The notes beneath the pieces are model-generated. The model was not told the DNA's origin. It searched no databases and was given only the letters and a program-made list of their open reading frames with translations. From the NCBI GenBank assembly GCA_030267965.1, contig BRYA01000066.1:18586-82585 (forward strand): a stretch of 64,000 nt of DNA. The letters are read 5' to 3'. The stretch is from Triparma columacea. Taxonomy: Eukaryota; Sar; Bolidophyceae; Parmales; Triparmaceae. This document shows positions 10,930 to 23,246 of the stretch, in pieces. How positions within the stretch are numbered: the first letter of the stretch is position 1; every line of letters starts with the position of its first letter. The position numbers and the translations under genes are program-made.

Positions 10930-11067
10930 ACGAAACAATACAGTAATGCGGCGGCTACAAGCAATATTTCAGAATTCGATGTACATCAAATTGCTTATTT
11001 TTCATTGCGATAAGCGTGAGAATGAACAACTTCATATTTCTCTGAAGAAACTTTCTCAGAGGCTCTT

Positions 11068-11218
11068 GGGGTTGGTGTGGTGGCAGTTTTTGTTGGACTC
11101 CAATATTAGCACCTACACGACACTTCTTCCTGCTTGGAGTAGCTTTAAGGCTTTGTTGATCACTTTCACGTCGTAATTTGCCGCTATAAACTTACACTTG
11201 GGGTAGGTTCGCTCAAAA
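11068..11218 (+). repeat. Duplicated 5' flank of ankyrin/MYND gene, copy 2
   Basis: The counterpart of 9636-9786, ending at the ATG of the second paralogue. Confidence 0.85.
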
Positions 11219-12412
11219 ATGGAATCACAATCAGAGGTACAATCGTCACACAATTCATCAGAGACCACAAATGTGCCAGTATATAGTAGGGACGATTTGA
11301 CAGAAGGTCAGCAGTTGTGCTTGGAATGGGCTGAAGACAAAGACTGGGATCGCGTCAAGGGGTATGCCAAGGAACATGGTCCTGAGGTTTTGTTAGGCGT
11401 TTATATAGAGCTTGATGATGTGACACATGATGAGGAATGGAAGATAGGTTCAGTCCTCACAGAGGCGTCTGATCACGATAATGTTGAAATGGTCAAGCTT
11501 ATCTTAGAGGCCGGCTTCGACAACAGGGAAGCCATGTACTTGGCCGCAGAATTATCAATGCAGGAAAGTGACAATTCAACAATCTTGAGATTGCTCTTAG
11601 AACATGGACTTGACCCTAATATGGACCTACAAGTCGAAGGGGTGGTGGAAGACTCGTCAAACCTTTTAATGCATGCTACTGTGGAGGGACATTTTGATCA
11701 CGCAATAGCACTTCTCGATCATGGAGCAAATGTGAACAAGACAGTGGTTGACACTGATGGAGATGTTGATTCACCACTTGCTTTTACTGTCGATTGTGGA
11801 GCACACGACATATGCAGGCTGTTTCTCACGCGCGGTGCTATTCCAACCACCAACGACGTGGATACTGTGTTGTATTTGTGCCTCGATGCGTGCAAAGGAG
11901 AACACCCTAAACTTAGTAGAGATGTCGCAATAAAGATGTTCGCAACATTTCTTCATCTCGGAAAGCCCGATTCCGATGTAGTTCAAGACAAATTCGATTC
12001 TTTCGAACCTTCCTATCACGATCCTACAATCACCAACATCACGAAACATTACCTTCAAGGCCGTCCCTTCTGCTGCTTTGTTTGCGAGGCTCTAACAGCC
12101 AAGGAGCGCGACAAGCTCCATATGTGTCCCTGTCGCAACGTCGCCTACTGCTCGAGGGAGTGCCAGGTCAAACACTGGAGGGAGCACAGGGTGCAATGCA
12201 CGGGACCGCTGAACGAAAGGGGGGAGAGTGAGGCAATGGTCAAGAAAAGATCCAAGACAGGGAAGGGAGCGGCGGCAGGAGGAGCGGATGTGGGAGCAGC
12301 GGAAGGAGCAGGTGCGACGGGGGGAGTAGCGGATGTGGGAGTAGCGGAAGGAGCAGTTGCGACGGGGAAGAATGGCAAGAAGGGGAAGAAGTGTAGGGGT
12401 AAGAAAAAGTGA
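11219..12412 (+). CDS. Ankyrin-repeat/MYND zinc-finger protein, copy 2
   Basis: An intronless tandem paralogue of the gene at 9787, 397 residues. It has the same order: a short acidic N terminus, ankyrin-type repeats (residues about 80-225), the MYND finger (CCFVCEALTAKERDKLHMCP through HWREHRVQC) and a basic tail. The C-terminal low-complexity part has an expanded Gly-Ala-Asp-Val repeat not seen in copy 1. From the MYND finger onward the DNA is nearly identical to copy 1, which suggests recent gene conversion or a selective constraint on the finger. Confidence 0.8.
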   Translation: MESQSEVQSSHNSSETTNVPVYSRDDLTEGQQLCLEWAEDKDWDRVKGYAKEHGPEVLLGVYIELDDVTHDEEWKIGSVLTEASDHDNVEMVKLILEAGFDNREAMYLAAELSMQESDNSTILRLLLEHGLDPNMDLQVEGVVEDSSNLLMHATVEGHFDHAIALLDHGANVNKTVVDTDGDVDSPLAFTVDCGAHDICRLFLTRGAIPTTNDVDTVLYLCLDACKGEHPKLSRDVAIKMFATFLHLGKPDSDVVQDKFDSFEPSYHDPTITNITKHYLQGRPFCCFVCEALTAKERDKLHMCPCRNVAYCSRECQVKHWREHRVQCTGPLNERGESEAMVKKRSKTGKGAAAGGADVGAAEGAGATGGVADVGVAEGAVATGKNGKKGKKCRGKKK

Positions 12413-12443
12413 ACGAAAGTAAAACAAAAAACAACAATCTACT

Positions 12444-15400
12444 CTACAGCTCCTCGCCCACTCCGCCCAGTCCTTTGACCAAATCGAGCCACCAACCCCA
12501 AAAGCTTTCCGCTGCCTCAAACAGCTCGATTCCCCAAAGCATGAGCGTCGCCGCAAGCCATCCTTCTGCTCTTCCTCCACCCCCCTTGATGACCTCAAGC
12601 TCCTCCTTCGCCTTCGTCCTGTTCACCTCCTGCCCCGGTACCCCTCCAAAGTAGTTGATGAAGGCTGAGTTGAATAGAGCCTCGTCGTCTCCGAGCATTC
12701 CCCCTTCCTCATAAAGCTTGAGGGCGAGCGTGCGGTTGGTCGGGCAGCCGTATTCCACCCCTTCCTCCCCATCTCCCTTCCCATCACCCTTCCAGTAGCA
12801 ATGGCCGAGCCAGGTGACGGACCAAGCGTGGTCGTCGTTGGCCAACATTACCCTCATATACTTGTTCAGCCGGAGGAGCTTCTTGCGCTCGGGGCTGGAG
12901 GGCTCCATCAATTCGAGGAGGTCGTCGGCAACGTCAAATGAGCGCTCGCTGCACATGTGCAGTCCCATGAGCCCGCACTTGACGAACTGGAAATGCGCAG
13001 CCTCCAAGTTACCCTCCTCGTAGGCTTGGAGTCCCTTGTCTATTGCGGTGTGGACCCAATGCCCTGTGGCCGCCACGTTGTGCAAATACCTTCTCCCCGA
13101 GTAGCAATCGTGGGATGCTGGAATCTCAACGCCATCCACAATGTACAACTTCCTACCATCATTATGGGTGATTCCCTCGAGTAATTTCGTGGTGTTCTGA
13201 GCGCGGTCCCACTCACTGCGATGAGTGAAGTGAATCGCGAAAGGGTTAGGGAATACCACGGCAATTAAGGAGATGTTGGGTATTTTGTGAATATACGAGA
13301 GCGTGGAGTAATGTCAATAGCTTTGGGCTGAAAACTAGTCGCTTCGTATCTCTCTTCTCCTTACCTGACCCAGCCGTCCTTCGTCCCCACTCCCATTCCT
13401 ATCTGCGCCATACACGCCTCCTTCATCCAGGCAGCGCACTTCGCGTACCACTTGTACGCCTGAGTGGGGTCCCGAGCCCCCCACCAGTTTGCGAGGAAGC
13501 CTTTCGCTAGCACCTCCATTGCGTCCTTGGAACCCATCTCCGCGGCCTTCTCGTACATCACCCTTGCCCTGGTTGCGTTCCTTGGGATCTCCGTCCCATT
13601 CGATAGCTTCCTCCCTCCGAGGTGTATGTTCGCGAGCCCAACCGTGCTCGAGGTATCTCCGAGTGCCTCGGCCCTCTCCCAAGCTTCGATTGCTCTCACG
13701 TCCGGTTGGTTGTGAGGGGGCGGGGACTGACCATTCGCGTACATCACACCGAGATTGTACAGTGCTTCCCCCTGCTGGGGACCGGGGACATCGCCGGCCT
13801 CGCGAAAGTGCTGAAACGCGCGAGCGTGATCCTGGGGGATACCGGGGGCGCCCCAGTAGAAATTCTGGGCGAGCCGAAGTGTGGTGGAGGGGGCCGAGGT
13901 GGAGCTGTAGAACGCCTGGCGATCTTCCATCTCTGAAAGAGTTGAGAAGCTGCGACGAACGGGGTGTTGGGTTAGTATTCAAACTTCGTACTTTTCACTT
14001 TTTGTTTTCATCCTCACCTGATATCAGGCAGTGGCCTGCTCTTCCCTGTGGAATATCCTCTGAGGGCCCACGCGGTGGGATCCTTCAGGATAGTCGAGGA
14101 CAATGTACAGAGGCCTGAATTCGATACCACGTATGAGGGTGGTGGAGGCATCTCGGGGGGGTTGTGTAGGTAGAAAGGGGTTTCGGAAGAGGTATAATCC
14201 AAAGCGTATATCAGATAGCTTTTGATGAGCCCCCTCTCCCCCCCTGATGGCACATCGAATTTGATGCCCATGCACTCCATTAATCTGATCCCGTTCGGTT
14301 CCTCCATGAACTTCTTGATCTCCAAGTCGACGTTTGCACAATGTTCGAATTTATCAGCGGAAAGTCGCTCGTCGAAGGTCTTGTAGCCCAGGTCCGAGGG
14401 GAACGGGGCAGATACTATTTCGCCGCGCCTTGCCTTGGTGGGCGGCGACGCCTCTACCCCTTCCACCTTTTCGTTCTCCTTGTCCTTGTCCTTCTCGGTC
14501 CCTCCTAATCCTTGATGCCATATGAGTCCACCGAGCTCGTACCCCCTCCCGCCCTGAACCGAGAGGTACTCTCGGAAATCGTAATTGTATGTCACCACCG
14601 CTGTGCTAACCCCGTTGACGCTCCCTACGAGGCTGGACGTCGACGAGGAAGGATTGGGGGACTTAACGGCGATGAACACCTTGTTCCACCCCTCTCGAAG
14701 GGGGTTCTTGGAGAGGAGCCCTTCCACTGTTTTCTTGTTACCCTCATCCACGATGTTATTGGCGGTGAAGAAGAGATGGTTGCATTCGGGGGGGGTGGAG
14801 GACGGACGGAGGAGTACCTTGTGGAGAAGGAGCAAAGAGTGAAACCCGAGGATGAGAGGGCAAGTTGTGGTGAATTCGTTTGCTCTCGCCCGCTCTCACC
14901 TTTATACCGTTTATCGTAATCAACTCAATGGGAGGGGGCTTATGGGGTGGGGGCTTGTTTGGTTGTGGAGGAGGGGCAGGCGGGCATACTATTGAGGACT
15001 TGAAGTTCACGTTAAGCTGTATCATCCAATCCACGCCCCTCCCCGCGTAAAGTTCCCTTAACATGTAGAGCTTTGGGTCGTACATGTTTTCGTACTTGTA
15101 CGTAACGTTAAACCCTTCCTCAGGTGTCCCATGAGGTCTGGTCGGAGGGGACAGGTAGGGGACGTTAGAGACGGGAAACTTGTACGCACCCGTCGTAGGA
15201 ATTGTCGGCAAAAGTACCTTACTGGTTATATGTACGGTCGATTTGGGCAAGTCGTTCACGGGTGAAGGGTGGCAGATGCTCGTATTTGGGACCTCAATCA
15301 CCCATTGTGGCGAGGGGGAAGTCTTCACGTTTGACAGCACCCAGGTATACAAATTGCACTCCTTCGTCGCCACGTTGTGGTTTATGAACGTGCAAGACGG

Positions 15401-15580
15401 GGTATTGCTGCATAAGTCCAGGCAGGAGGGGTAAGAGGGGGGAGAAGGAAGGGGGGGGAAGATGTGGGATGGGATTACGAACTGGTTCTCTTCGATTATT
15501 GAAGGAGGAAAGGAGGAAGAGAAGGATGCGAGGGGGAGGGACGCGAGGAGGAAGAGGGGAAGGAGGGGGGGGGGCATCAT
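12444..15580 (-). CDS. Secretory-pathway SEL1-repeat protein with N-terminal PAN/apple-like domain
   Basis: Four exons (15580-14900, 14817-14018, 13949-13365, 13215-12444) join in frame to 945 residues. The N terminus is a signal peptide (LLPLFLLASLPLASFSSS). Around residues 45-80 a Cys-rich stretch (CLDLCSNTPSCTFINH, ATKECNLYTW) resembles a PAN/apple module, which binds protein or sugar. Residues about 520-860 hold SEL1-type helical repeats (ALYNLGVMYANGQ, GLANIHLGG, VTWLGHCYWKGDG, ALKLYEEGGMLGDDEA). The C terminus is hydrophobic (AATLMLWGIELFEAA). SEL1L/Hrd3 proteins scaffold the ER-associated degradation ubiquitin ligase; this could be a relative, but the PAN-like module is not part of known SEL1L, so I leave the function open. 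Confidence 0.65.
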
Positions 15581-16262
15581 CGATCGAGTGTGCGCGTTGA
15601 AAGCTGAAACTATTGATGAGGAAACTTAATTTTAAACAAGAGAGAATCTAAGGTTGCGTGAGCTTATCAAGGACCTTCACAGCAAAGGATGCTTTTCGTA
15701 AGTACCAAGAGGTGCTCGAAATTTTTTAGGAACTTTTTTTGGATTTTGTTCATTGTCAAATTGCTTGTATAACAGTTATACATATTATGAGTGATTACAT
15801 ACTAATTAAAAAAGCTCATAGAATACAATGAATAATTCTTAAAAATTAAGTGTGCCATAATAAATTTCTTTGCATCAATAATTCTTGAAAAGATATATTA
15901 ATCATTTTTAATGATTGATAACAATTACCTTGAAAATCTATATCACCCCCTATTATAATCAAATTTTTGAAATAATTATTATAGTTTATATCTGTGACAT
16001 CTATAAGTTTATATTATTGTATAATAGTGATTGAAATACATAAATAATCAATTAAAAAATGATTAATGAAAAAGTTCGACCCAGTCTGTAGCTCAAAATC
16101 AAAACATGTCAATTCTGTGTCAATTTCACTATTTTGAAACTCCCTGTTAAAACTGCTGCCAAAACTAGCCCTTTCTCCCAGATCCATAAGAATCAGAATA
16201 ATCCTCAAACACTTGGCAAGCCAAGTTTTCACACATTCCTCCCGGCCCTACCACACACAAGC
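15581..16262. other. AT-rich intergenic segment
   Basis: No gene is visible. From about 15,700 to 16,130 the sequence is much richer in A and T than the rest of the window, with many TAATAA and ATTATTA words and no long ORF. It separates the divergent SEL1-repeat and aminotransferase-like genes and probably contains their promoters. Confidence 0.6.
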
Positions 16263-17497
16263 ATGAAAATCATGCTTTTGCGCCTCCTCCCCCCCATCCT
16301 CCTCCTCTCCACCGTCATGTCATTAAACTTTCAGTACGTTCCATCTTCCACACCTCCCTCCTTTACACCCACAGACAACCCCCCAGGCGTCTTCGTTGCA
16401 AACCATGGGGCCCCCACCAATGGTTCGCCCTCCCGTGGCGTGTACACGGCGATGGAGGTTCGTGACGGTAAAATTGTTGGCCGCTCCTTCCACATGGAGC
16501 GCATTCTGGAAGGCGTGACGAAAGTGAACGTTCCTCCTTCCCCATCCCTCCCCACTCTACTCACCTCCCTTTTTTCCACCTGCGAGTCCTTCATCTGCGC
16601 TTCCTCCTCCTCCCCTGCGGCCTCCGGTATGATAACAGTGTGTCTGACGCCTCCTCTCTCCTTCGGTTGTCACATAATGTTATCCTCCCCCCCCACCGAC
16701 AGTGAGATTGTGGTTAATGTGGTGCTTGGGAATGAGGCTGGGAGGTTGGGAGAGCACGTGGGAGTGAAGAGGTGCAGTTGGGCCATAGACCGTAGACCGT
16801 TGGAGGTGAGCTCATCCGCACATGTAGCTCTCGTCGTGATTCGCTTCTCTCACACCATTTCCGCAGGGGATGAAAATTAAAGTTGATCCTGGGGATGGGG
16901 TTGGGAGTGAGGTAGTCATGACGATGCCTACAGTCGACGAATCATCCGGCGAACAACGAGAGTACCACGCGTTGGAGGGTTTGGTTTCCAATTTCTTCGT
17001 CATAACACCCTCTGGTGATCTCCTCACTGCCCCATCCTCATCTGTATTGCAAGGTTACAAACGCTCTGTTTTCCTCGCCGCTGCATCCGACCTTAATATC
17101 CCCGTTCGTTTTGCCGTTCCTGTATCGTGTCTGGGTGAGGTGAGAATAGACGACAAGCGAGAGCGCTTCCCACTGGACGTAAAGCACAACCAAAGTGACG
17201 TTCACTTTGATTGGTATGCTCTGTGGAGATAACAAGAACGCGCACAGTGAGAGGTTTTCCGATACCTGCATCCGATGCCTCCACTCTGATCCACTGACGC
17301 AACCCCCTTCACCACTCGCTGCACTGCTGCAGGTTGGGTGTGCTTTCACGACAAGCAGCTGGGGTGGTGGTCGGGAGGTAAAAGAGATATACGTTGACGG
17401 AGAGCTTCGGTGGAGCAAGGAGGAGGGGGCAGAAAACGATATTTTTAGAAGGTTGAAGGAGAGAGTAAGAGAGATTGAGGAAGAGGAGGTTGGGTGA
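16263..17497 (+). CDS. Class IV aminotransferase-like protein with signal peptide
   Basis: Exons 16263-16805, 16867-17139 and 17333-17497 join in phase 0 to 326 residues. The ATG at 16263 gives MKIMLLRLLPPILLLSTVMS, a signal peptide; an upstream in-frame ATG (16134) would bury it. Class IV signatures are visible: GVYTAMEVRDGKIVGRSFH near the N terminus, LEGLVSNFFVI, a TAPSSSVLQGYKRSV loop that normally holds the PLP phosphate, and AFTTSSWGG near the end. Members are PLP enzymes such as branched-chain aminotransferase and aminodeoxychorismate lyase. The catalytic Lys would have to be that in HVGVKRCSWAIDRR; its neighbourhood is not canonical, so activity is uncertain. Location in the secretory pathway or plastid is inferred. 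Confidence 0.65.
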
Positions 17498-17844
17498 ACT
17501 AGTTTTGTTCACTTTAAATTCATTTATTTGTGAAGAACGGCGAAATAGCTTTCGAATTTTAGTACGCCCATTTTTGGTCCTCTACCCGCGCCACAAAAGC
17601 CAGCCTCGCCTCAAATCGCCATTACCGTCACTTCACACTTCCTCACTTCTTAATTCAGTTTCGCCCTTCCTTCCTTCATCAACTCTTGAATTTCTAACTT
17701 GAATTCAAACTCTCCTAACCACCTTCCCTGCCCCCCTCACCGCCCCGCACCCCCCTAAACCCCCTTCCACACCCATCTTGCCCCTATCCCTTTCCGCTCC
17801 CCAACCTCATTCCCCCTCCCTTCCCATTTCTAAAAGCAGTTGCC
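17498..17844. other. Pyrimidine-rich intergenic/5' leader
   Basis: No gene is seen. The last 150 bp before the next ATG are almost entirely C and T with scattered A, as in several other leaders in this window. Confidence 0.5.
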
Positions 17845-20800
17845 ATGTCTTCGCCAACATCCCCATCCCCTGATGCAGAGAACTCCGCACCTGAGGCCCT
17901 AAATCGCGACTCCCCCGCTCAAGATGGAAAGAAGGAAGAGCGAGCGAAGCATAAAAAGCATAAAAACAAGGATAAGAAGCACAAACACAAACACAAGAAC
18001 AGGGACAAAGACGAGGGCAAGGAAAAGGACAAGGAAAAGGACAACCAGGACAATAACGAGGGAAAAAAACAGGATGACAAACACAATAGTAAAGAAGATA
18101 ACAAGATTATGGACAAGGACAATGAAAACGATGGCAATATCGACAAACAAAAGGCCGCAACAAACGACACTGCTGCTCCACAAACTGTTCCACCCTCCAC
18201 CTCTACCCCTCCGCCCACGACCTCTCCCCCCCCCCCCTCTACAACCACATCATCGCCACCACGCACAAGTCCCGCAACGCCCCATCTGGACAGGCAAAAG
18301 GCGACACCAAAATCAATCAATAAATCACCTCGGTTCGGGGGAAAGAGTAAGAAACAGCCTGCCCAAGGAGACGAGAAAGACGACGACGATGAGGACGACA
18401 ACCAAGACCCCGGAAAATCGCCTGGAAATAAACCCGACAACGGAAGCCCAAAGAAGAAGACAGTTGGTGAATTTGGGCTCGAAGGCAGCGACGAGGACGA
18501 CGATTTTGACGCCGAGAAGGAGGCCAAGAGGTTGCGAAAACTTGAGGAGGTGAGAGTATTACCAGCGGCCATCAACTTCCTGCACATCAAATGGCTGTTC
18601 TAACCCAAGGTCACAACCATTGCTCCTCGCGCAGAAAATGGAGAAAGATAAGCAAGAGCACAATAAGCTCAAGACTCTCGTCGAGAAGTCCCACCGCGTG
18701 AAGTTAGACCGCAAGGCCACTCAGCACGAGGCCAACATAAAAACGCTGGACTCGGTTATATCCTCGAACCGCGACATAATCACCACAACGGTCACCGAGC
18801 TGGAGAAGCTACATCAGAGCGAGCTGGAGGCGAAGCTGATGGAGGCTGAGTTCGAGAAGGAAATATGGGAGCTCGAGAGGGACGTGCAGCTGGACAAGAT
18901 CATCCTAGAGAAGATGGAGCTGCAGAAGGTGCAGGACAGAATAAAGATATTAGAGGTAAGAGTTGAGACGATATTCGAGGACGAAAGACGTGATTCCCAC
19001 CCATTATTCTCACCCACGATCGCAATTTGCTTTGCTCACTGCAGGACCTCCAAATGGATCGCCTCGCATCCCTCGAGGCCGTGGAAGACGAACGCAAGAG
19101 GAGGACTTACGAGCAAGAGAACAAGCTGGAGATCCTTCTCGGGAAGATCCCCCACCTGACGACAGGCCTCGAGGAGAGCGACATTAAAGAGGCCTTCGAC
19201 GCCAAGGAGATAATGGGAGAATACGGAAACGAGAACGAGGACGCAGTTTACAGGGCCGGGGACGCCAGCAAGAAGCTGAAGGAGCAAAAGTACAAGGAGA
19301 TGATAGAGAATATGCAGAAGGAGAGGGTCGAGTGGGTGGAGGAGAGGAAGAAGCTGGAGAAGGACTTGCTGAAGCTTGAAGAGGTAAGAACGGACAAGAA
19401 TTGAGACAGTACAACAAAGAGCACGACAACTCACAACGCTTTAATCGCAGGAGCGGAGGGTGGCGGTCAGGAAGCTAAGGAAGGGAAAAGAATGGCTCGT
19501 CAGGGTCGAGCTTGGAGAGGAGAAAGCCGAGGTGGGCGGAGAGGAGGGAGACGACGTTGCCGCGGTGGACGTGTTTAAGGGCCTCGAAGAGAAGAAGGAA
19601 GACAAGTCCGAAGGAGATACTGAAGAGGACAAGAAGGACACAGAACTAGACGCCGACACCGACGCCGGTGCTAATGGAGAAGACGCCAACAGCAAGGCCA
19701 ACCTCGAAGAAAAGGCTGACCCCGACGACAAGGCCGACCTCGATAAGGCCTCAGATGGGACAAAAAAACAAGAAGCCGAGCTCCCCCCCAAGCCGACCGA
19801 ACCCACATACGAGGAAATTAATTACAAGGCGATTCTTACCTCGTTCTTCGAAAAGTTTGCGCCCAAGAAAATGAAGCAGGTCGAAAAGATACTCGCGAAG
19901 AAGAAGACGCCAGAGGATCTGGAGGAGGAGTTTGCGAGATTGGCCAAGAAATACAATTGCGCCGACCCACTAGTAGAGGCAAAGAGTGAACTTGAAGAAA
20001 CAATAAGGAAACAGAAGGAGGAATGGCAGAAGGACGTGGAGGAGTGGGCAGCGAAGGTAAAGAAAATCGAAGACGAGGAGAAAGAGAAGGAGAAGGAAGA
20101 GGAGAAAAAGAAGGAGGAGGAAGAGGAGAAGAAGAAGGGAGAAGACGATGAAAAGGAGACCTCAAAAGAAGAAATAGACAAGACCCCCGAACAGATCGCC
20201 CCTCCCATTCCGCCTCACCTCCTTGACGTCACGTCCAAGGTCGAAATGCAGATTCCGGTGTCCTCCTCTCACGTCGAAAAGCTCCAATCGGAGATTGCAC
20301 TCCTTGAGGAAGAGTTCGAGTGGGTCGGCGCATCCAAGGCCAAAGCCTGGGAGGAAGCAGAGGGGAGGCTGGAGAAGGTGAGATCACACGAGAACGAAGG
20401 CAGCACCGCGCACGACGAGGGCCATGCTGTCAGCGGAACATCACAATATACTGACGCAAATCTTCCCGCCGCTCGCCCTACTCGCCGAAGTTATCCGTGG
20501 AGGAAATGTCGAGGCTGCGGAAAGGGTTCAAAAAGGAGCTCGCGTCGTTTGCAAACGTTGCCGAGGGGAGGGAAATCACGGCAAGGAGGATAGAGAGGGA
20601 GCGGGAAGCAATGAAGTGCGCTATTGACATTGTGGAGGAAACAGTCAAGGGGTTCGCCAAGGGTATTTACAACGAGATATTAGCAGTCACGAGGTTCACC
20701 GAGAGCCACGCCAAGGAGGCCATCTTGTCCGCCCTCGGGTCGATAAAGGACGTGGAGGGAGAAGATTGGGAGCAGAGCATGTGGGGGCGGTGCTTTGATC

Positions 20801-23246
20801 AGATCGTCAAGGAGCGGAAGAACAGCGACCGCAAAATCGAGGGGGAGACGGGGGTCCGGAGAGTTCAGAGGCTCAGGGCCCACTTTGTGGACGGCAAGGC
20901 TGCCCAGAAGGATGTCAAGAGGCTCAAGTACGACGACATCAACGTCCCGGACGCCAAGAAGTGGGGCACGAGGTCCGTGCGGGTGGGGTGGAAGCACAGC
21001 AGTCCCGAGTTCAAGCAGCTCGAGCGGGACTACTGGGCCGCGGTGGAAGTCAAGTCCAATAAGGTCAAGATTGTCAGCGGGCTGGGCGGGATCTCCGCGG
21101 TGGCGACGAGGGGCTACAGAAAATTCGGGGGGGGGGGGGGATGGAAAGAGGGGTGCATGGTAGCAGTTGGTACGACCAAGGGCGGGGTGCTCGTGTACAG
21201 CCTAGGGGAGGACAGTAAGGAGGAGCCGCAGTTACTGAGGATCATGAACGACCTACCGGCAAAGTTGAAGCGGCCAGTTCTTGAAATGAGGTGAGGCAGG
21301 AGCGAGGGGCGAGCGGAAGAAGGAGCGAGCAAGCGCCCAACTGCCTTTTGAAAACACGTTGCCCCTCCATCACCTAATCCCCCCTCCTTTCCTTTGCCTC
21401 CCAAATCTCTCCACGTCTTCAGCTTCGGTTACGACGCAACTAGCCAGCTCCTGACCCTGAACGAGGGTCCCACCCGTTCGTCCCGGATCGTCAGGCTGTG
21501 GAGCCTCAGCGTTCAGCCCGACCCCAAGGACGGGACTGTTCACAGCAAGGACGCGTTCTCTAAGAACTTCAGCCCGACCATCCCTGGAGTTAGCATGCAG
21601 ATAGACGGGGAAGACGGGGTCAAGGTGGGGTACGTCGATAGGACGATGAAGAGGGAGATGCTCGACGCCTTCAATCTCGAGGAGAGCCAGGGCGGGTTCT
21701 TCGGGGGAAAGTCCAAGAAGGTGAAGGAGAAGGAGCTCAAGGAGATGTCCCTAATCTACTCCCACAACTTCCCAAAGGAGGACTCTGAGCCAAACGCAGC
21801 GGGGATGCACGGGAGCATGACCATGCTAGGGATACAACCAAGCGTCGTGGTGGGGACTAAGGGGGGGGGAGTTTACAAGTGGAACAACGTGGAGGCAAAG
21901 GGTGAGCAGCAGGTGAGATTGGACAAAAGTGGGCGGGGGGGCGGGGGGAGGGAGGGGGTTGGAGGGAACGAAGTTAACAAGAAGACGAGGGAAGGGAGGG
22001 CAAGCGGTTTAGATAAACAAAGGAGGTCACCCTCCCCTCACTCGCTACTCTCTCATCCCTCATCCCTCATCCCCTTCCCTTCCCAATTCCCGTTTCCCTC
22101 CGTCTCTCTTAGCCTCAAAACGGCGGCGGCATAATAACCGCCGACAAGGTTCTCCTCGGTCCAAGTCTCGCCGACGTCGAGCCCGGTAATCCTTCCAGCA
22201 AGGTTTCCTCCACCCGTTCCATCAAGGTTATCGGTCGGAGACAAGGAGGCGTTGTTAGGAGAGAGTTCTTCGAATTCCATAAGGAGAGAGTGGTATTCGT
22301 AGGGGACTTTCCGGAAGGGGATAAAGCGGGGTTCGTTACTGTTGATGATAAGGGATGGTGCGCTCGGTGGGTTGAGGTGAACGACTTATGGTCTAAGCAC
22401 GGGTGGTGGGAACCAAGAGAGGCGAGGCTATGGGACCTAGAGGTTAACGGGGAACAGGGGGCGATTGTGGAGTGCAGGAAGGCGGAGGGGAGGAGGGAGG
22501 TCTTTGTTATGACCAGCTACGGGGGGGGGAATACGCTGAGGGTGTTTGTTTGGAACGTTGACGTCGGGAGGTTCTTACCTCAGTATGTTGAGCACAGGGA
22601 GGGAGGGGGAGGGGGAGGGATGGAACCGAGCTTCTCCATATTCCCGGTCCTGTCAAGCGTAGGGAGCGACTACGTCGCGATAACCTCGGGTGGGAAGGTC
22701 CACGTTTACAGCCTGGCGACAGGGGAGGAGGTAAAGAGGGGGGCGTTCGGGAGGGACGTCACGGGGAGCCTGCTGGGGTGCAGCGTGGGCATGAGGGGGC
22801 AGGTGGTGGTTTACTCTACACCGGACGTACCGAAGCACCTGATTTTAGACAGGATCGGTTACGGAGGGGCGGAAGGGGACGTGGGGGAGCTGACGAGGAA
22901 AAAGATACAGGAAGTTGGGAGGGGGGGAAGACAAGGGAGCTCTTCAGTTGAAATGATGGGAGGGTGGAAGGGCGACATTGGTTACAAAGGGTGGTGTAAG
23001 GCTTTCGTCAAGGATGCCATTGAGGAGGCGATCAAGGTGTCCGAGGAGAAAGATAGGGAAAAGAGGGAGAAGGACGAGGTGGTGGTAGAGGTGAAGGTGG
23101 AGGACGAGGGGGAGGAGGGTTGGCTGGGGGATAAAGACTTGGGAACAGTTGAGCCTAGGAGGTTGGGGGACTTGCCCAAGGGCGGGGACTTGCCCAAGGG
23201 GGACATGCCCAAGGGCGGGGACTTGCCCAAGAAGGGAGGGAGTTAG
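17845..23246 (+). CDS. Large charged coiled-coil protein with C-terminal beta-propeller-like region
   Basis: Seven exons (17845-18549, 18635-18955, 19045-19383, 19451-20377, 20491-21290, 21423-21912, 22113-23246) join to 1571 residues. Residues 1-235 are disordered, Lys/Asp-rich (HKHKHKN, DDDDEDD) with a proline-rich stretch. Residues about 235-800 are long coiled coil with an acidic central insert. From about residue 950 the sequence changes to beta-rich repeats (AVGTTKGGVLVYSL, RIVRLWSLSV, VVVGTKGGGVYKWN, YVAITSGGKVHVYSL) that look like degenerate WD40 blades. The tail has short repeats of LPKGGD. I do not recognise the family; a cytoskeletal or axonemal scaffold would fit. The acceptor at 20490 (CGCCGAAG) is the least certain join. 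Confidence 0.65.
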
